DNA from: Bradyrhizobium sp. 195
GTDB lineage: Bacteria > Pseudomonadota > Alphaproteobacteria > Rhizobiales > Xanthobacteraceae
Direction of reading: 5' to 3'
Assembly: GCF_023101665.1 (NCBI RefSeq)
Contig: NZ_CP082161.1
Location: 7,546,501 to 7,610,500, forward strand
Length of the DNA: 64,000 nt
A program made the position numbers and the translations under genes. Numbering within the stretch: position 1 is the stretch's first letter; every line of letters begins with the position of its first letter. The notes under the pieces are model-generated. The model saw only the letters and a program-made list of their open reading frames with translations, was not told the origin of the DNA and searched no databases. Positions 39,039-48,740 of the stretch are shown here, piece after piece.

Positions 39039-39279
39039 CGGCTTTCTCGGCTCAGGTGGTTGCAAGGGGGGCCTTTTTTCGGGTAAACGGGGGCCTGGTT
39101 ATGGGTCGACATGCGGCGAATCTGCCGTGTTTCGTGGAACTTGGTCACACTTCAGCCCAGCTTGCATTGCTCGGTGACAAGGTTCGAATGCCGACTTCGG
39201 CACCCATGTATGCGGCGCATCAGTGGATTGCTCGCCGTTTCAAGCCACGACCCAAACGGAAAGCAGAAAGCAGAGGCTC

Positions 39280-39981
39280 ATGCCCACAATCGCTTTGGTC
39301 GACGACGACCGCAACATTCTCACATCCGTCTCGATCGCGCTGGAAGCCGAAGGCTACCGAATCATGACTTACACCGACGGCGCCTCCGCGCTGGACGGTT
39401 TCCGCACCACCCAGCCCGATCTCGCCATCCTCGACATCAAGATGCCGCGCATGGACGGCATGGAGACGCTGCGCCGTCTCAGGCAGAAGTCGGACCTGCC
39501 GGTGATCTTCCTGACCTCCAAGGACGAAGAGATCGACGAACTGTTCGGCCTCAAGATGGGTGCCGACGATTTCATCCGCAAACCGTTCTCGCAGCGCCTT
39601 TTGGTCGAGCGCGTCAAGGCGGTGCTGCGCCGCTCGGCGCCGAAGGACCCAACCGTCGCGCCGAAGGAGAACGACGCCAAGGCGCTCGACCGCGGCCTTC
39701 TGCGCATGGATCCGGAACGGCATACCTGCACCTGGAAGAACGAGCCGGTGACGCTAACCGTCACCGAATTCCTGATCCTGCAGGCGCTCGCGACCCGGCC
39801 CGGCGTGGTGAAGAGCCGCAACGCGCTGATGGACGCCGCCTATGACGACCAGGTCTATGTCGACGACCGCACCATCGACAGCCACATCAAGCGGCTGCGC
39901 AAGAAGTTCAAGGTGGTCGACAACGAGTTCGAGATGATCGAGACGCTCTACGGCGTCGGCTACCGCTTCAAGGAAGCCTGA
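39280..39981 (+). CDS. chvI: Response regulator ChvI
   Basis: An OmpR-type regulator, partner of ChvG. The 233 residues have a receiver domain (phospho-acceptor Asp52 in [12 protein letters not shown]; Lys in IRKPF) and a winged-helix DNA-binding domain ([31 protein letters not shown] ... [12 protein letters not shown]). In Sinorhizobium and Agrobacterium it controls exopolysaccharide, motility and acid or host-signal responses. The ATG at 39280 follows AGCAGAGG. It heads the chvI-chvG-hprK-manX-ptsH block. Confidence 0.96.
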   Translation: MPTIALVDDDRNILTSVSIALEAEGYRIMTYTDGASALDGFRTTQPDLAILDIKMPRMDGMETLRRLRQKSDLPVIFLTSKDEEIDELFGLKMGADDFIRKPFSQRLLVERVKAVLRRSAPKDPTVAPKENDAKALDRGLLRMDPERHTCTWKNEPVTLTVTEFLILQALATRPGVVKSRNALMDAAYDDQVYVDDRTIDSHIKRLRKKFKVVDNEFEMIETLYGVGYRFKEA

Positions 39982-40077
39982 GGCTCACGCAGCATCACCG
40001 GTTCTGATTCCATCGGGACCGGGATCGCTCCAAGGCGCGATGGATGGGAATCGTCATCGCGCTTTGGTTTATTTCTT

Positions 40078-40127
40078 GAGCATGATCCGTTCGGAAAACC
40101 GCTGCACACTTTTCCGGATCATGCTCT
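40078..40127. repeat. Palindromic element GAGCATGATCC...GGATCATGCTC
   Basis: Inverted arms GAGCATGATCCG/CGGATCATGCTC with internal AAAACCGCTGCACACTTTT. This short palindrome recurs in many Bradyrhizobium intergenic gaps. Here it lies between chvI and chvG, so the two are joined by a hairpin in the mRNA. Confidence 0.8.
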
Positions 40128-40176
40128 AGAATGCGGGGGCCTTCTCGAACGAGCCGTCCTAACGCGGGCGTAAGCA

Positions 40177-41973
40177 TTGCTGGACCGAACGCAGCCTGAT
40201 CCAAACCAGAGCGCCGGGGATGTCACGTCCGACGGCGTTCCGGAGCAATTTGCCGAAGACAAGCCGCAGGGCTTTCGGCCGCTGAACTGGCTGAAGCGCG
40301 CCGGGCAATTCTTCTTCGCGCTGTCCTTCTCCAGCCTGACCCGCCGCATCGTCTCGCTCAACCTCGCCGGCCTCGTCGCGCTGGTCGCGAGCATCCTGTA
40401 CCTGTCGCAGTTCCGCGCCGGCCTGATCGACGCGCGGGCGCAGAGCCTGTTGGTACAGGCCGAGATCATCGCCGGCGCGATCGCGGCCTCCGCCACGGTG
40501 CAGACCAACGCCATCACCATCGACCCCGACCGGCTGCTCGACCTCAAGCCGGGCGAGACCTATGGCGGCCCGGACGAATATTCGCCGCTGGACTTCCCGA
40601 TCAATCCGGAGCGCGTGGCGCCGGTGCTGCGCACGCTGATCTCGCCGACCAAGACGCGCGCCCGCATCTACGATCCGAACGGCAGCCTGCTGGTCGACAG
40701 CCGCAACCTCGAAAACGTGCTGCGCTACAATTTGCCGCCGCCGGCCGAGAAACCCGGCATCGTCGAGCGCGGCATGGTCGCGGTGCGCACTTGGCTCAAT
40801 CGCGGCGACCTGCCGCTCTACCGCGAGCTCGGCCCTGAGAACGGCAACGGCTATGCGGAGGTCGGCGACGCGCTCCAGGGCCAGAAACGCTCGATGGTGC
40901 GGGTCAATGCGCGCGGCGAGGTGATCGTCTCGGTCGCGGTCCCCGTGCTGCGCTCGCGCGCCATCCGCGGCGCCTTGATGCTCTCGACGCAGGGCGACGA
41001 CATCGACCAGATGGTCACCGCCGAGCGCCTCGCCATCCTGAAGGTCGGCGGCGTCGCGGCCGCGGTCATGATCATGCTGTCGCTGCTGCTCGCGAGCACG
41101 ATCGCAGGTCCCGTGCGCCGGCTTGCCGACAGCGCCGAGCGCGTCCGCCGCCGCATCAAGGCCCGCATCGAGATCCCCGATTTCACCCGCCGCCGCGACG
41201 AGATCGGTCACCTCTCCGGCGCGCTGCGCGACATGACCAGCGCACTGTACAGCCGCATCGAGGCGATCGAGATGTTCGCCGCCGACGTCGCGCATGAACT
41301 GAAGAACCCGCTGACCTCGCTGCGCTCGGCGGTCGAGACGCTGCCGCTGGCGCGCAACGAGAACAGCCGCGCGCGCCTGCTCGAGGTGATCGAGCACGAC
41401 GTCAAGCGGCTCGACCGCCTCATCTCCGACATCTCCGATGCCAGCCGGCTCGACGCCGAATTGCAGCGCCAGGACGCAATCCCGGTCGACCTGCGCCGCC
41501 TGCTGACGACGCTGGTGTCCGTCGCCAATGAAACCAAGCTCGGCCACGACGTCGCGGTCGAGACGCGCTTCGAAGGCCGCAGCGCGTCCGACACGCTCGC
41601 CGTGACCGGCCACGATTCACGGCTCGGGCAAGTGGTCTCCAACCTGCTCTCCAACGCGCAATCGTTCTCCGAACGCGGCAGCAAGGTGCGCCTCACCTGC
41701 CGCCGTGTCCGCGGAGAGATCGAGATCGTGGTCGACGATGACGGCCCCGGCATCCGTGACGACGCGCTGGAGCGCATCTTCGAGCGCTTCTACACCGATC
41801 GCCCGCATCAGGGCTTTGGCCAGAACTCCGGCCTTGGCCTGTCGATCTCCAAGCAGATCATCGACGCGCATGGCGGACGCATCTGGGCCGAGAACCGCGC
41901 AGGGCCACCGGATGACGAAGGCGTTCCGACGGTATCAGGCGCGCGCTTCGTCGTGAGGCTGCCGGCGCTATGA
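40177..41973 (+). CDS. chvG: Sensor histidine kinase ChvG (ExoS)
   Basis: The membrane-bound sensor partner of ChvI. About 598 residues: helix 1 near residues 58-77, a large periplasmic loop, helix 2 near 290-312, a HAMP region, HisKA with His373 in FAADVAHELKNPLTSLRSAV, and a HATPase domain (LLSNAQSF, DDDGPGI, GLGLSISKQII). The start is probably TTG at 40177, since an in-frame TAA lies two codons upstream and no ATG follows soon after. The stop overlaps the hprK start (ATGA). Confidence 0.94.
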   Translation: MLDRTQPDPNQSAGDVTSDGVPEQFAEDKPQGFRPLNWLKRAGQFFFALSFSSLTRRIVSLNLAGLVALVASILYLSQFRAGLIDARAQSLLVQAEIIAGAIAASATVQTNAITIDPDRLLDLKPGETYGGPDEYSPLDFPINPERVAPVLRTLISPTKTRARIYDPNGSLLVDSRNLENVLRYNLPPPAEKPGIVERGMVAVRTWLNRGDLPLYRELGPENGNGYAEVGDALQGQKRSMVRVNARGEVIVSVAVPVLRSRAIRGALMLSTQGDDIDQMVTAERLAILKVGGVAAAVMIMLSLLLASTIAGPVRRLADSAERVRRRIKARIEIPDFTRRRDEIGHLSGALRDMTSALYSRIEAIEMFAADVAHELKNPLTSLRSAVETLPLARNENSRARLLEVIEHDVKRLDRLISDISDASRLDAELQRQDAIPVDLRRLLTTLVSVANETKLGHDVAVETRFEGRSASDTLAVTGHDSRLGQVVSNLLSNAQSFSERGSKVRLTCRRVRGEIEIVVDDDGPGIRDDALERIFERFYTDRPHQGFGQNSGLGLSISKQIIDAHGGRIWAENRAGPPDDEGVPTVSGARFVVRLPAL

Positions 41974-42476
41974 GCCAGGGCAGCTCGAACGACGGCAGCT
42001 CGAAAGGCGGGCCCAGCGTTCACGCCTCCGCGGTCAAGGTCGGGCAGCTGGCGGTGCTGATCCGCGGGCCTTCGGGCTCCGGCAAGTCGCGCCTTGCCTT
42101 TGATTTGATCATGGCGGGCCGCACTGGAGTGGTCGAAACGGCCGTTCTGGTCGGGGACGACCGTGTCCATCTGGCGACAGTCGGCGATGAAATTGAGGTC
42201 CGCCCGACGCCTCGCCTGGCGGGCCTGATTGAGGTCCGGGGCCTGGGGATCCGCCGCTGCGACTTCATGGAGCATGCAACCGTCGGTCTCGTGGTCGATC
42301 TGGACGCGGCCGACGCGGAACGCCTGCCGCCGGCAGAATCCCTAAAAACAAGCATTTTCGGTGTCGAAATACCGCGAATCCCTGTTAGCCGCGACTATTC
42401 ACCGCTCCCCCTGGTTGTCGCGGCCTTGACCACTACCAAGAGTTCATCTTCCGTAACCCTTCCGCCGATTGTTTGA
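41970..42476 (+). CDS. hprK: HPr kinase/phosphorylase (short form)
   Basis: Phosphorylates a serine of HPr using ATP and can reverse the reaction, tuning the PTS. The 168-residue protein is the short alphaproteobacterial form, with only the catalytic domain: Walker A GPSGSGKS (residues 33-40), VGDDRVHLATVGDEIEV and a conserved PTPRLAGLIEVRGLGI block. It overlaps chvG by four bases, so signals sensed by ChvG and the PTS are read from one mRNA. Confidence 0.95.
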   Translation: MSQGSSNDGSSKGGPSVHASAVKVGQLAVLIRGPSGSGKSRLAFDLIMAGRTGVVETAVLVGDDRVHLATVGDEIEVRPTPRLAGLIEVRGLGIRRCDFMEHATVGLVVDLDAADAERLPPAESLKTSIFGVEIPRIPVSRDYSPLPLVVAALTTTKSSSSVTLPPIV

Positions 42477-42653
42477 AGGGAAATGGTAACCATATGAACC
42501 CCACTATCGCGACCGAATAGACCGGCGCAGCTCCCCTCATACATCCGTATAGATTCAGGGAGATACGCAACATCCCCTCTTGCGCGGGGGCTCTGGATGG
42601 TCAAAGTGGCGCGTTCGTGCGGTGCACCAAAAGCGCCCGCGAGGAGTTTTCCG

Positions 42654-43055
42654 ATGATTGGTCTAGTACTTGTGACCCACGGGCGCCTTGCCGACGAATT
42701 CAAGGCAGCGCTTGAACATGTCATGGGGCCACAAAAGCAAATCGAAGCGATCACGATCGGTGCCGAGGATGATTCCGATCTCTGTCGAAGCGACATCATC
42801 GAGGCGGTTAACCGCGTCGATTCCGGCGACGGCGTTGCGATCCTCACCGACATGTTCGGCGGCACGCCGTCGAACCTCGCAATATCCTGCATGAGCCGGC
42901 CCAAGGTCGAGGTGCTCGCGGGCATCAACCTTCCGATGCTGGTGAAGCTCGCCAAGGTGCGCGAGGAGCGTCCGTTGCCCGACGCGATCGCCATGGCCCA
43001 GGAAGCAGGCCGCAAATACGTCACCATCGCCAGCCGCGTGCTCGCCGGCAAATGA
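42654..43055 (+). CDS. manX: PTS mannose-type EIIA component
   Basis: A 133-residue IIA protein of the mannose family, which takes phosphate from HPr on a histidine: VLVTHGRLADEF, His9. The region TDMFGGTPSNLAISCM is also family-typical. No IIB, IIC or IID transport genes are present, so it acts in regulation, as in other rhizobia. GAGGAG lies before the ATG at 42654. It overlaps ptsH by four bases. The 177-base gap after hprK holds no gene. Confidence 0.94.
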   Translation: MIGLVLVTHGRLADEFKAALEHVMGPQKQIEAITIGAEDDSDLCRSDIIEAVNRVDSGDGVAILTDMFGGTPSNLAISCMSRPKVEVLAGINLPMLVKLAKVREERPLPDAIAMAQEAGRKYVTIASRVLAGK

Positions 43056-43369
43056 GCGAGGAGGCGCCACAAGCGGGGACAGGCGTGCCCGCGGGCGCGA
43101 TCTCCAAGGACCTCCTGATCATCAACAAGCGCGGCCTGCATGCGCGCGCCTCGGCGAAATTCGTCCAGGCGGTCGAGCGCTTCGACGCGCAGGTGTGGGT
43201 GACGCGCGGCGGCGAGACCGTCGGCGGCACCTCGATCATGGGCCTGATGATGCTCGCCGCGGGGCCGGGCACGACGATCACGGTGGCCGCCACCGGCACC
43301 GACGCCGAAGCCGCGCTCGCGGCGATCACCGAGCTCGTTGAAAGCAAGTTCAACGAGGAAGGGGTTTAG
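43052..43369 (+). CDS. ptsH: HPr phosphocarrier protein with N-terminal extension
   Basis: A 105-residue HPr with phospho-acceptor His30 in NKRGLHARASAKF and regulatory serine Ser61 in GGTSIMGLMMLAA, the substrate of HprK. Typical HPr is about 85-90 residues; here some 16 extra residues (EEAPQAGTGVPAGA) precede the fold. It would receive phosphate from EI-type kinases encoded elsewhere and pass it to EIIA. Start overlaps manX. Confidence 0.95.
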   Translation: MSEEAPQAGTGVPAGAISKDLLIINKRGLHARASAKFVQAVERFDAQVWVTRGGETVGGTSIMGLMMLAAGPGTTITVAATGTDAEAALAAITELVESKFNEEGV

Positions 43370-43391
43370 GCGGCTCTCGCTACGCGCAGTG

Positions 43392-43484
43392 CCGTAGGGT
43401 GGGCAAAGGCGCGCTTGCGCCGTGCCCACGATCTTTCTCGTTCGGTTGGAGGTGGTGGGCACGCTTCGCTTTGCCCACCCTACG
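43392..43484. repeat. Palindromic element CCGTAGGGTGGGCAAAG...CTTTGCCCACCCTACGG
   Basis: Seventeen-base inverted arms with internal CGCGCTTGCGC and GTGCCCAC-type arms. The same module is in the tandem duplication at 10401-10635. It lies between convergent ptsH and the GT39-type gene and may be a two-way terminator. Confidence 0.85.
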
Positions 43485-43491
43485 GCGCCTC

Positions 43492-45117
43492 CTACTTCGC
43501 CGGCGGCGCGATGTAGACGTTCCAGCTCATCGCCGGGCCGGCCTTGCCGTGGGTGAAGCGGCGCGTGGTCATCACCATGCGCTCGGCGTTCGGCGCGACG
43601 TCCGAGATCCACTTTTCGAACGCGGGGAGCCGGCCGTCGGTCGGATCGAACACGCCGATGAAACCGTATCTCTTGACGTCGTCGAGCGAGGTCAGCCCGG
43701 AAGCCCAGGCTTCGTTCGGTGTATACGGACTCGGATGATCGGGGCTGTAGAACACCATCGGCTGGATCGTTTCCATCGTCCCCGCGACGACCGCCCAGCG
43801 CGAGGCGAAGCGGGCGTGCCAGGCCTGGGTCAATTCGCGCGCGAGATCCGAGCGCGCGCCATAGGTCGCGGTGTTGCCGGCATTGGCCGCCATCTCGCGC
43901 GCGGCAATCCAGGGCGAGGCCATGAGCGTCGCGGCGCTGAGCACGAGCCAGATCACGGCGATGTTGAACAGGCTCGCGCCCTGCACGCGCAATGCGGGGA
44001 TCGCGACCAGCGCCAAGGGCACCAGGAAGAACAGCGAGATGCCCCAATCGGTCTTCATGTAGATGCTGAAGACGAGCGCACCGAGCGGCGGGCCGAACGC
44101 GACGATGATCTGGATCGCCCACACGTTCAGCGCCTGAGAAAAATTGACGCCCGAATTGGCGCCGCGGGCCCAGGCGCGCGTGACGATGCGCAAGGGCGCG
44201 CGCAGCAGCAGTGTGAACCAGGGCGGCACCAGCGCCATCGCGAGCCCGGCCAGCGCCACCGGCAATGCGAGCAGCCCCAGATTGTGCAGTCCGTAGCCGG
44301 CGACGAGCTGGTGCACCTGGCTCGCGTCCTGCAGGCTGTAGGTGTCGCCAGCATAGGTCAGCGGCACGAAATGCGCCTCCGCCAGCCAGACGATGTGCGG
44401 GATCATCGCCAGCACGATCGTCACGATCGCGACCCATGGCGCCGGCGAGAGCAGGAATTTCAGCCGCTCGGGATGGATCAGCGCGGCAAGGCCGATGGCG
44501 CCGATCATGGTCAGCACCCAATATTTGGTCATCAACGCCAGCGCGCCGGCAAGCCCGAGCAGGACTCCGGATTGCCAGCTCCGCTTCTCGAAGGCGTTGA
44601 GATAAGCGAGCACGAGCAGCGGCAAGGTGACGAGCTGCAACAGGTCCGGGTTGTACTTGAACCCCTTGAAATTGAAGATCGGGTAGAGCGCGATCATCAC
44701 CACGACCAGGAACGCGCGGCGCGCATCCACCACGCGCAGCGCGACGAGCCAGCAGATCACCATGCCGACGGCGACGGTCGCCATCGCCAGCGCATAGGTC
44801 GCCCAGTCCGCCGCCGGGAACATTGTGAACCAGAGGCCGGCGACCCAGCCCGACAGCGGCGGGTGCTTGCCGTAGCCCCAGAGGAATTTCTGGCCCCAAC
44901 CATAGGCTTCCGCGACGTCCATGTGAACGTCCTGCGCGGCCTTGAGATTGATCAGGATGAAGGTCCAGAGCACCGCATGCAGGATGGCGAGCTGGATCAC
45001 CAGCCACAATCTCGCCTCAGGGCGGACCGCGCAGGCAACCAGCCAGGCCCGGAAACGGTCAAAGCTCAGGCGGGTTTTCGCGCGCGTTCGGGCAGAGGGG
45101 ATCGAGGTCGTGGACAT
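43492..45117 (-). CDS. GT39-type integral membrane glycosyltransferase
   Basis: A 541-residue membrane enzyme of the ArnT/PMT superfamily, with about 11 helices and a large soluble C-terminal domain. Helix 1 is followed by the periplasmic acidic motif AAQDVHMDVAEAYGWGQKF, typical of lipid-phosphosugar-dependent transferases, then YGKHPPLSGW. Likely it moves a sugar from a polyprenyl donor to lipid A, protein or another envelope acceptor; the acceptor is unknown. No other envelope glycan genes are adjacent. Divergent from lepA. Confidence 0.85.
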   Translation of the reverse strand: MSTTSIPSARTRAKTRLSFDRFRAWLVACAVRPEARLWLVIQLAILHAVLWTFILINLKAAQDVHMDVAEAYGWGQKFLWGYGKHPPLSGWVAGLWFTMFPAADWATYALAMATVAVGMVICWLVALRVVDARRAFLVVVMIALYPIFNFKGFKYNPDLLQLVTLPLLVLAYLNAFEKRSWQSGVLLGLAGALALMTKYWVLTMIGAIGLAALIHPERLKFLLSPAPWVAIVTIVLAMIPHIVWLAEAHFVPLTYAGDTYSLQDASQVHQLVAGYGLHNLGLLALPVALAGLAMALVPPWFTLLLRAPLRIVTRAWARGANSGVNFSQALNVWAIQIIVAFGPPLGALVFSIYMKTDWGISLFFLVPLALVAIPALRVQGASLFNIAVIWLVLSAATLMASPWIAAREMAANAGNTATYGARSDLARELTQAWHARFASRWAVVAGTMETIQPMVFYSPDHPSPYTPNEAWASGLTSLDDVKRYGFIGVFDPTDGRLPAFEKWISDVAPNAERMVMTTRRFTHGKAGPAMSWNVYIAPPAK

Positions 45118-45230
45118 GGCCGTTGCCTAGCGCGTTTTCGTCCGCGGTGGAATCAGCTTGGCGTGAACAAAGGCCCTGAAAATACAGCAATATGGTTGCC
45201 GCACGGGGATGTGAGTGGTATCCCGCGCCC

Positions 45231-47042
45231 ATGACGACCGCCCCCATTTCCAACATCCGCAATTTCTCCATCGTCGCCCATATCGACCATGGCAAATCGA
45301 CGCTGGCCGACCGCCTGATCCAGATGACCGGCGGCCTCTCCGACCGCGAGATGGCGGGCAAGGAGCAGGTGCTCGATTCCATGGACATCGAGCGCGAGCG
45401 CGGCATCACCATCAAGGCGCAGACCGTGCGCCTCGCCTACCGCGCCAAGGACGGCAAGGACTACATCTTCAACCTGATGGACACGCCCGGCCATGTCGAC
45501 TTCGCCTACGAAGTCTCGCGGTCGCTGGCGGCCTGCGAAGGTTCCCTGCTGGTGGTCGACGCCAGCCAGGGCGTCGAGGCGCAGACGCTCGCCAATGTCT
45601 ATCAGGCGCTCGACAACAATCACGAGATCGTCCCGGTCCTGAACAAGGTCGACCTTCCCGCCGCCGAGCCCGACAAGATCAAGCAGCAGATCGAGGACGT
45701 CATCGGCATCGACGCCTCCGACGCGGTGATGATCTCGGCCAAGACCGGCCTCGGCGTTCCCGACGTGCTGGAGGCCATCGTCACCCGCCTGCCGCCGCCG
45801 AAGGGCGACCGCAATGCGACGCTGAAGGCGCTGCTGGTCGACAGCTGGTACGACGTCTATCTCGGCGTCGTCGTGCTGATCCGTGTCGTCGACGGCGTCA
45901 TGAAGAAGGGCAGCCGCGTGCGCATGATGGGCACGGGCGCCGCCTACGACGTCGAGCGCGTCGGCTTCTTCACGCCGAAGATGACACAGGTCGACGAGCT
46001 CGGCCCGGGCGAGATCGGCTTCATCACCGCCGCGATCAAGGAAGTCGCCGACACCCGCGTCGGCGACACCATCACCGACGACAGGAAGCCGGTGACGGAG
46101 ATGCTGCCGGGCTTCAAGCCCGCCATCCCCGTGGTGTTCTGCGGCCTGTTCCCGGTCGACGCCGACGATTTCGAAACGCTGCGCGGCGCCATGGGCAAGC
46201 TGCGCCTCAACGACGCCAGCTTCTCCTTCGAGATGGAGACCTCCGCCGCGCTCGGCTTCGGCTTCCGCTGCGGCTTCCTCGGATTGCTGCACCTCGAGAT
46301 CATCCAGGAGCGGCTGTCGCGCGAGTTCGATCTCAATTTGATCGCGACCGCGCCGAGCGTCATCTACAAGATGAAGCTCACCGACGGCACCGAGATCGAG
46401 ATCCACAATCCGGTCGACATGCCCGACGTGGTCAAGATCGCAGAGATCCAGGAGCCCTGGATCGAGGCGACGATCCTCACCCCCGACGAATATCTCGGCA
46501 GCGTGCTGAAGCTGTGCCAGGACCGCCGCGGCTCGCAGAAGGAGCTGACCTATGTCGGCGCCCGCGCGATGGTGAAATACGATCTGCCGCTCAACGAGGT
46601 GGTGTTCGACTTCTACGACCGCCTGAAATCGGTTTCCAAGGGCTATGCCTCGTTCGATTATCATCTGACCGACTACAAGCCGGCCGATCTCGTCAAGATG
46701 CAGATCCTCGTCAACAACGAGCCGGTCGACGCGCTCTCGATGCTGGTCCACCGCACCCGTGCGGAGGGCCGCGGCCGCGCCATGGTCGAGAAGATGAAGG
46801 AGCTGATCCCGCCGCACATGTTCCAGATCCCGATCCAGGCGGCGATCGGCGGCAAGGTGATCGCCCGCGAGACGGTCCGCGCACTGCGCAAGGACGTCAC
46901 CGCAAAATGCTACGGCGGCGACATCACGCGTAAGCGCAAGCTTCTGGAGAAGCAGAAGGAAGGCAAGAAGAAGATGCGGCAGTTCGGCAAGGTCGACATC
47001 CCGCAGGAAGCCTTCATTGCCGCGCTGAAGGTGGACAGCTGA
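45231..47042 (+). CDS. lepA: Elongation factor 4 (LepA)
   Basis: A translational GTPase that back-translocates or remodels stalled ribosomes under ionic or other stress. The 603 residues contain G1 [10 protein letters not shown]2 RGITI, G3 DTPGHVDF, G4 NKVD, domains II-V and the LepA-specific C-terminal domain with [24 protein letters not shown]. The ATG at 45231 ([12 protein letters not shown]) matches family starts. It is read alone; intergenic repeats follow. Confidence 0.98.
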   Translation: MTTAPISNIRNFSIVAHIDHGKSTLADRLIQMTGGLSDREMAGKEQVLDSMDIERERGITIKAQTVRLAYRAKDGKDYIFNLMDTPGHVDFAYEVSRSLAACEGSLLVVDASQGVEAQTLANVYQALDNNHEIVPVLNKVDLPAAEPDKIKQQIEDVIGIDASDAVMISAKTGLGVPDVLEAIVTRLPPPKGDRNATLKALLVDSWYDVYLGVVVLIRVVDGVMKKGSRVRMMGTGAAYDVERVGFFTPKMTQVDELGPGEIGFITAAIKEVADTRVGDTITDDRKPVTEMLPGFKPAIPVVFCGLFPVDADDFETLRGAMGKLRLNDASFSFEMETSAALGFGFRCGFLGLLHLEIIQERLSREFDLNLIATAPSVIYKMKLTDGTEIEIHNPVDMPDVVKIAEIQEPWIEATILTPDEYLGSVLKLCQDRRGSQKELTYVGARAMVKYDLPLNEVVFDFYDRLKSVSKGYASFDYHLTDYKPADLVKMQILVNNEPVDALSMLVHRTRAEGRGRAMVEKMKELIPPHMFQIPIQAAIGGKVIARETVRALRKDVTAKCYGGDITRKRKLLEKQKEGKKKMRQFGKVDIPQEAFIAALKVDS

Positions 47043-47070
47043 GGCGACGCTTCCTGGATTGGCTCAACTG

Positions 47071-47154
47071 CCGTCATGCCCGGGCTCGTCCCGGGCATTT
47101 GCGTTTTTGAGGCCCGGGAAGGCATGGATGGCCGGGTCAAGCCCGGCCATGACG
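47071..47154. repeat. Palindromic element CCGTCATGCCCGGG...CCCGGCCATGACG
   Basis: Two GC-rich hairpins, GCCCGGGCTCGTCCCGGGC and GGCCGGGTCAAGCCCGGCC, with CGTCATGCC and GGCATGACG-type ends. It is the first feature of the 466-base gap after lepA. Confidence 0.8.
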
Positions 47155-47218
47155 ATGAGGACAGCCGATTTCGTGGCGGGATCAGATCCAGCCCGCGCGT
47201 TTTGCGACCGGACCAACT

Positions 47219-47277
47219 AAAATCTCGAAAAACAACCCCATGCACAGTAGACGGGGGCTTGATGCTATTGAGATTTT
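47219..47277. repeat. Second copy of the AACAACCCCATGCACAGTAG motif, with flanking arms
   Basis: The 20-base core at 47231-47250 is identical to 20124-20143. Here it lies between AAAATCTC (47219-47226) and GAGATTTT (47270-47277), inverted copies that give a stem around the core. It is in the lepA-MFS gap. Confidence 0.7.
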
Positions 47278-47350
47278 CGATTTTTACGAATCCACTTTGA
47301 CTCGCTGGGCAAAACAGGGGCATAATGCCATCATCGCAGCGTGTGGCACA

Positions 47351-47391
47351 CCGTCATTCCGGGGCTCGCGAAGCAAGAACCCGGAATCCAT
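47351..47391. repeat. Partial palindromic element CCGTCATTCCGGGG...CCCGGAAT
   Basis: A fragment of the repeat class seen at 14054: ATTCCGGG and CCCGGAAT are inverted with GCTCGCGAAGC between. The remaining sequence up to the MFS gene holds nothing recognised. Confidence 0.6.
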
Positions 47392-47508
47392 ATCGCCTCT
47401 CGCACTCTCACGCAAACGCGTGCAACACCCAACCTTGCCCTCAGCCGGCAGATAAGCCACCATCCCCGCTGCGCCCCACCAAAAAAACCAAAAGCGCTGA
47501 GGAAACGC

Positions 47509-48729
47509 ATGAGCAAGCCATCAAGCTTCGACTATGGCTGGGTCGTTGTCGCCGCGGGTGCGCTGATGACTTGCGTCGGGTTCGGCACGATGCTGTCGTT
47601 GGCGGTGTTCCTGCAGCCGATCTCGGAAGCGATGGGCTGGTCACGCGCCGGCGTATCGGCGGCGGCGACGCTGGATTTTCTCTGCATGGGCGTTGCCGCG
47701 TTCCTCTGGGGCACGCTGTCGGATCGGTTTGGCACCCGCATCGTGGTGCTTGCGGGAAGTCTTTTGCTGGGGCTCGGCCTCGTCACCGCGAGCCAGGCAA
47801 CTACCTTGTGGCAATTCCAGCTCTTCTTCGGCGTATTGATCGGCGTTGCCGCCGGCAGCTTCTATGCACCCATGATGGCGCTCGCGAGCGCCTGGATCGA
47901 GAAGAACCGCAGCCTTGCAGTCGCTCTGGTCTCGGCCGGCATGGGCGTGTCGCCGGTGACGATCGCGCCGACCGCGAGCTGGCTGATCACCGCCTATGAC
48001 TGGCGCACCGCGATGTTGGTGATCGGCATTGCCGCGTGGGTGCTGCTGATCCCCGCCTGCTTCCTGGTGCGTCCGGCGCCGGCAGCCGCAGGCAACACGA
48101 ATGCAGACGCCGCACCGAACGTGGAGCTGACCGCGGCGCAGGCGCTGCGCACGCCGCAATTCATCGCGCTCGCGGCGGCGCATTTTGCCTGCTGCGCCGC
48201 GCATTCCGGCCCGATCTTCCACATGGTGTCCTATGCGATGGTGTGCGGCATCGCTCCGCTCACGGCGGTGACGGTCTACAGCGTCGCTGGCGTCTCAGGC
48301 CTCGGCGGGCGCCTGCTGCTGGGCACGCTCGCCGATCGCATCGGTGCAAAGCCCGTGCTGGTCGGCGGCCTGTTCGTGCAGGCGATGTGCATCGCGACTT
48401 ATCTTGCGGTGGCCCAGCTCGGCGAGTTCTACGCGCTCTCGGTCGTGTTCGGCCTCGCCTATGGCGGCGTGATGCCGCTCTACGCGGTGCTGGTCCGCGA
48501 ATTCTTCGGCGCGCGCATCATGGGCACCGTGTTCGGCGCGGTCTCAGCCTTCGCCAGCCTCGGCATGGCGCTCGGTCCGTGGGCCGGCGGGCTCGTGTTT
48601 GACAATTTCCAGCAATACACGTGGCTGCACGCCGGCTCCTTCGCGATCGGGCTCGCCGCCGTCGTGGTGGCGCTGAGCTTCCCGACCAGACGCAGGCAAT
48701 CGCTCGATCTTGGCCGCGCTGCAGTCTGA
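47509..48729 (+). CDS. MFS transporter
   Basis: A 406-residue major facilitator with 12 predicted helices. The first half has the loop motif GTLSDRFGTRIV (family A-loop), the second half GTLADRIGAKPV. The likely substrate is a monocarboxylate or related small acid, judged only from similarity to oxalate/formate-type members. The ATG at 47509 follows TGAGGA. The next gene starts 11 bases after the stop, so the two form an operon and probably handle one compound. Confidence 0.9.
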   Translation: MSKPSSFDYGWVVVAAGALMTCVGFGTMLSLAVFLQPISEAMGWSRAGVSAAATLDFLCMGVAAFLWGTLSDRFGTRIVVLAGSLLLGLGLVTASQATTLWQFQLFFGVLIGVAAGSFYAPMMALASAWIEKNRSLAVALVSAGMGVSPVTIAPTASWLITAYDWRTAMLVIGIAAWVLLIPACFLVRPAPAAAGNTNADAAPNVELTAAQALRTPQFIALAAAHFACCAAHSGPIFHMVSYAMVCGIAPLTAVTVYSVAGVSGLGGRLLLGTLADRIGAKPVLVGGLFVQAMCIATYLAVAQLGEFYALSVVFGLAYGGVMPLYAVLVREFFGARIMGTVFGAVSAFASLGMALGPWAGGLVFDNFQQYTWLHAGSFAIGLAAVVVALSFPTRRRQSLDLGRAAV

Positions 48730-48740
48730 CGGGGTGGCGC

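Noticed and set aside
40177..40200. Frameshift at the start of chvG
   Set aside because: Lack of an ATG is explained by a TTG start directly after an in-frame stop; the following frame is intact.
42395..45007. Open frame of 870 codons on the minus strand
   Set aside because: Overlaps manX, ptsH and the GT39-type gene, all of which have clear domains in other frames.
47219..47323. Small open frame across the AACAACCCCATGCACAGTAG motif
   Set aside because: The same residues appear at the other copy of the motif in unrelated context, which shows a repeat rather than a gene.
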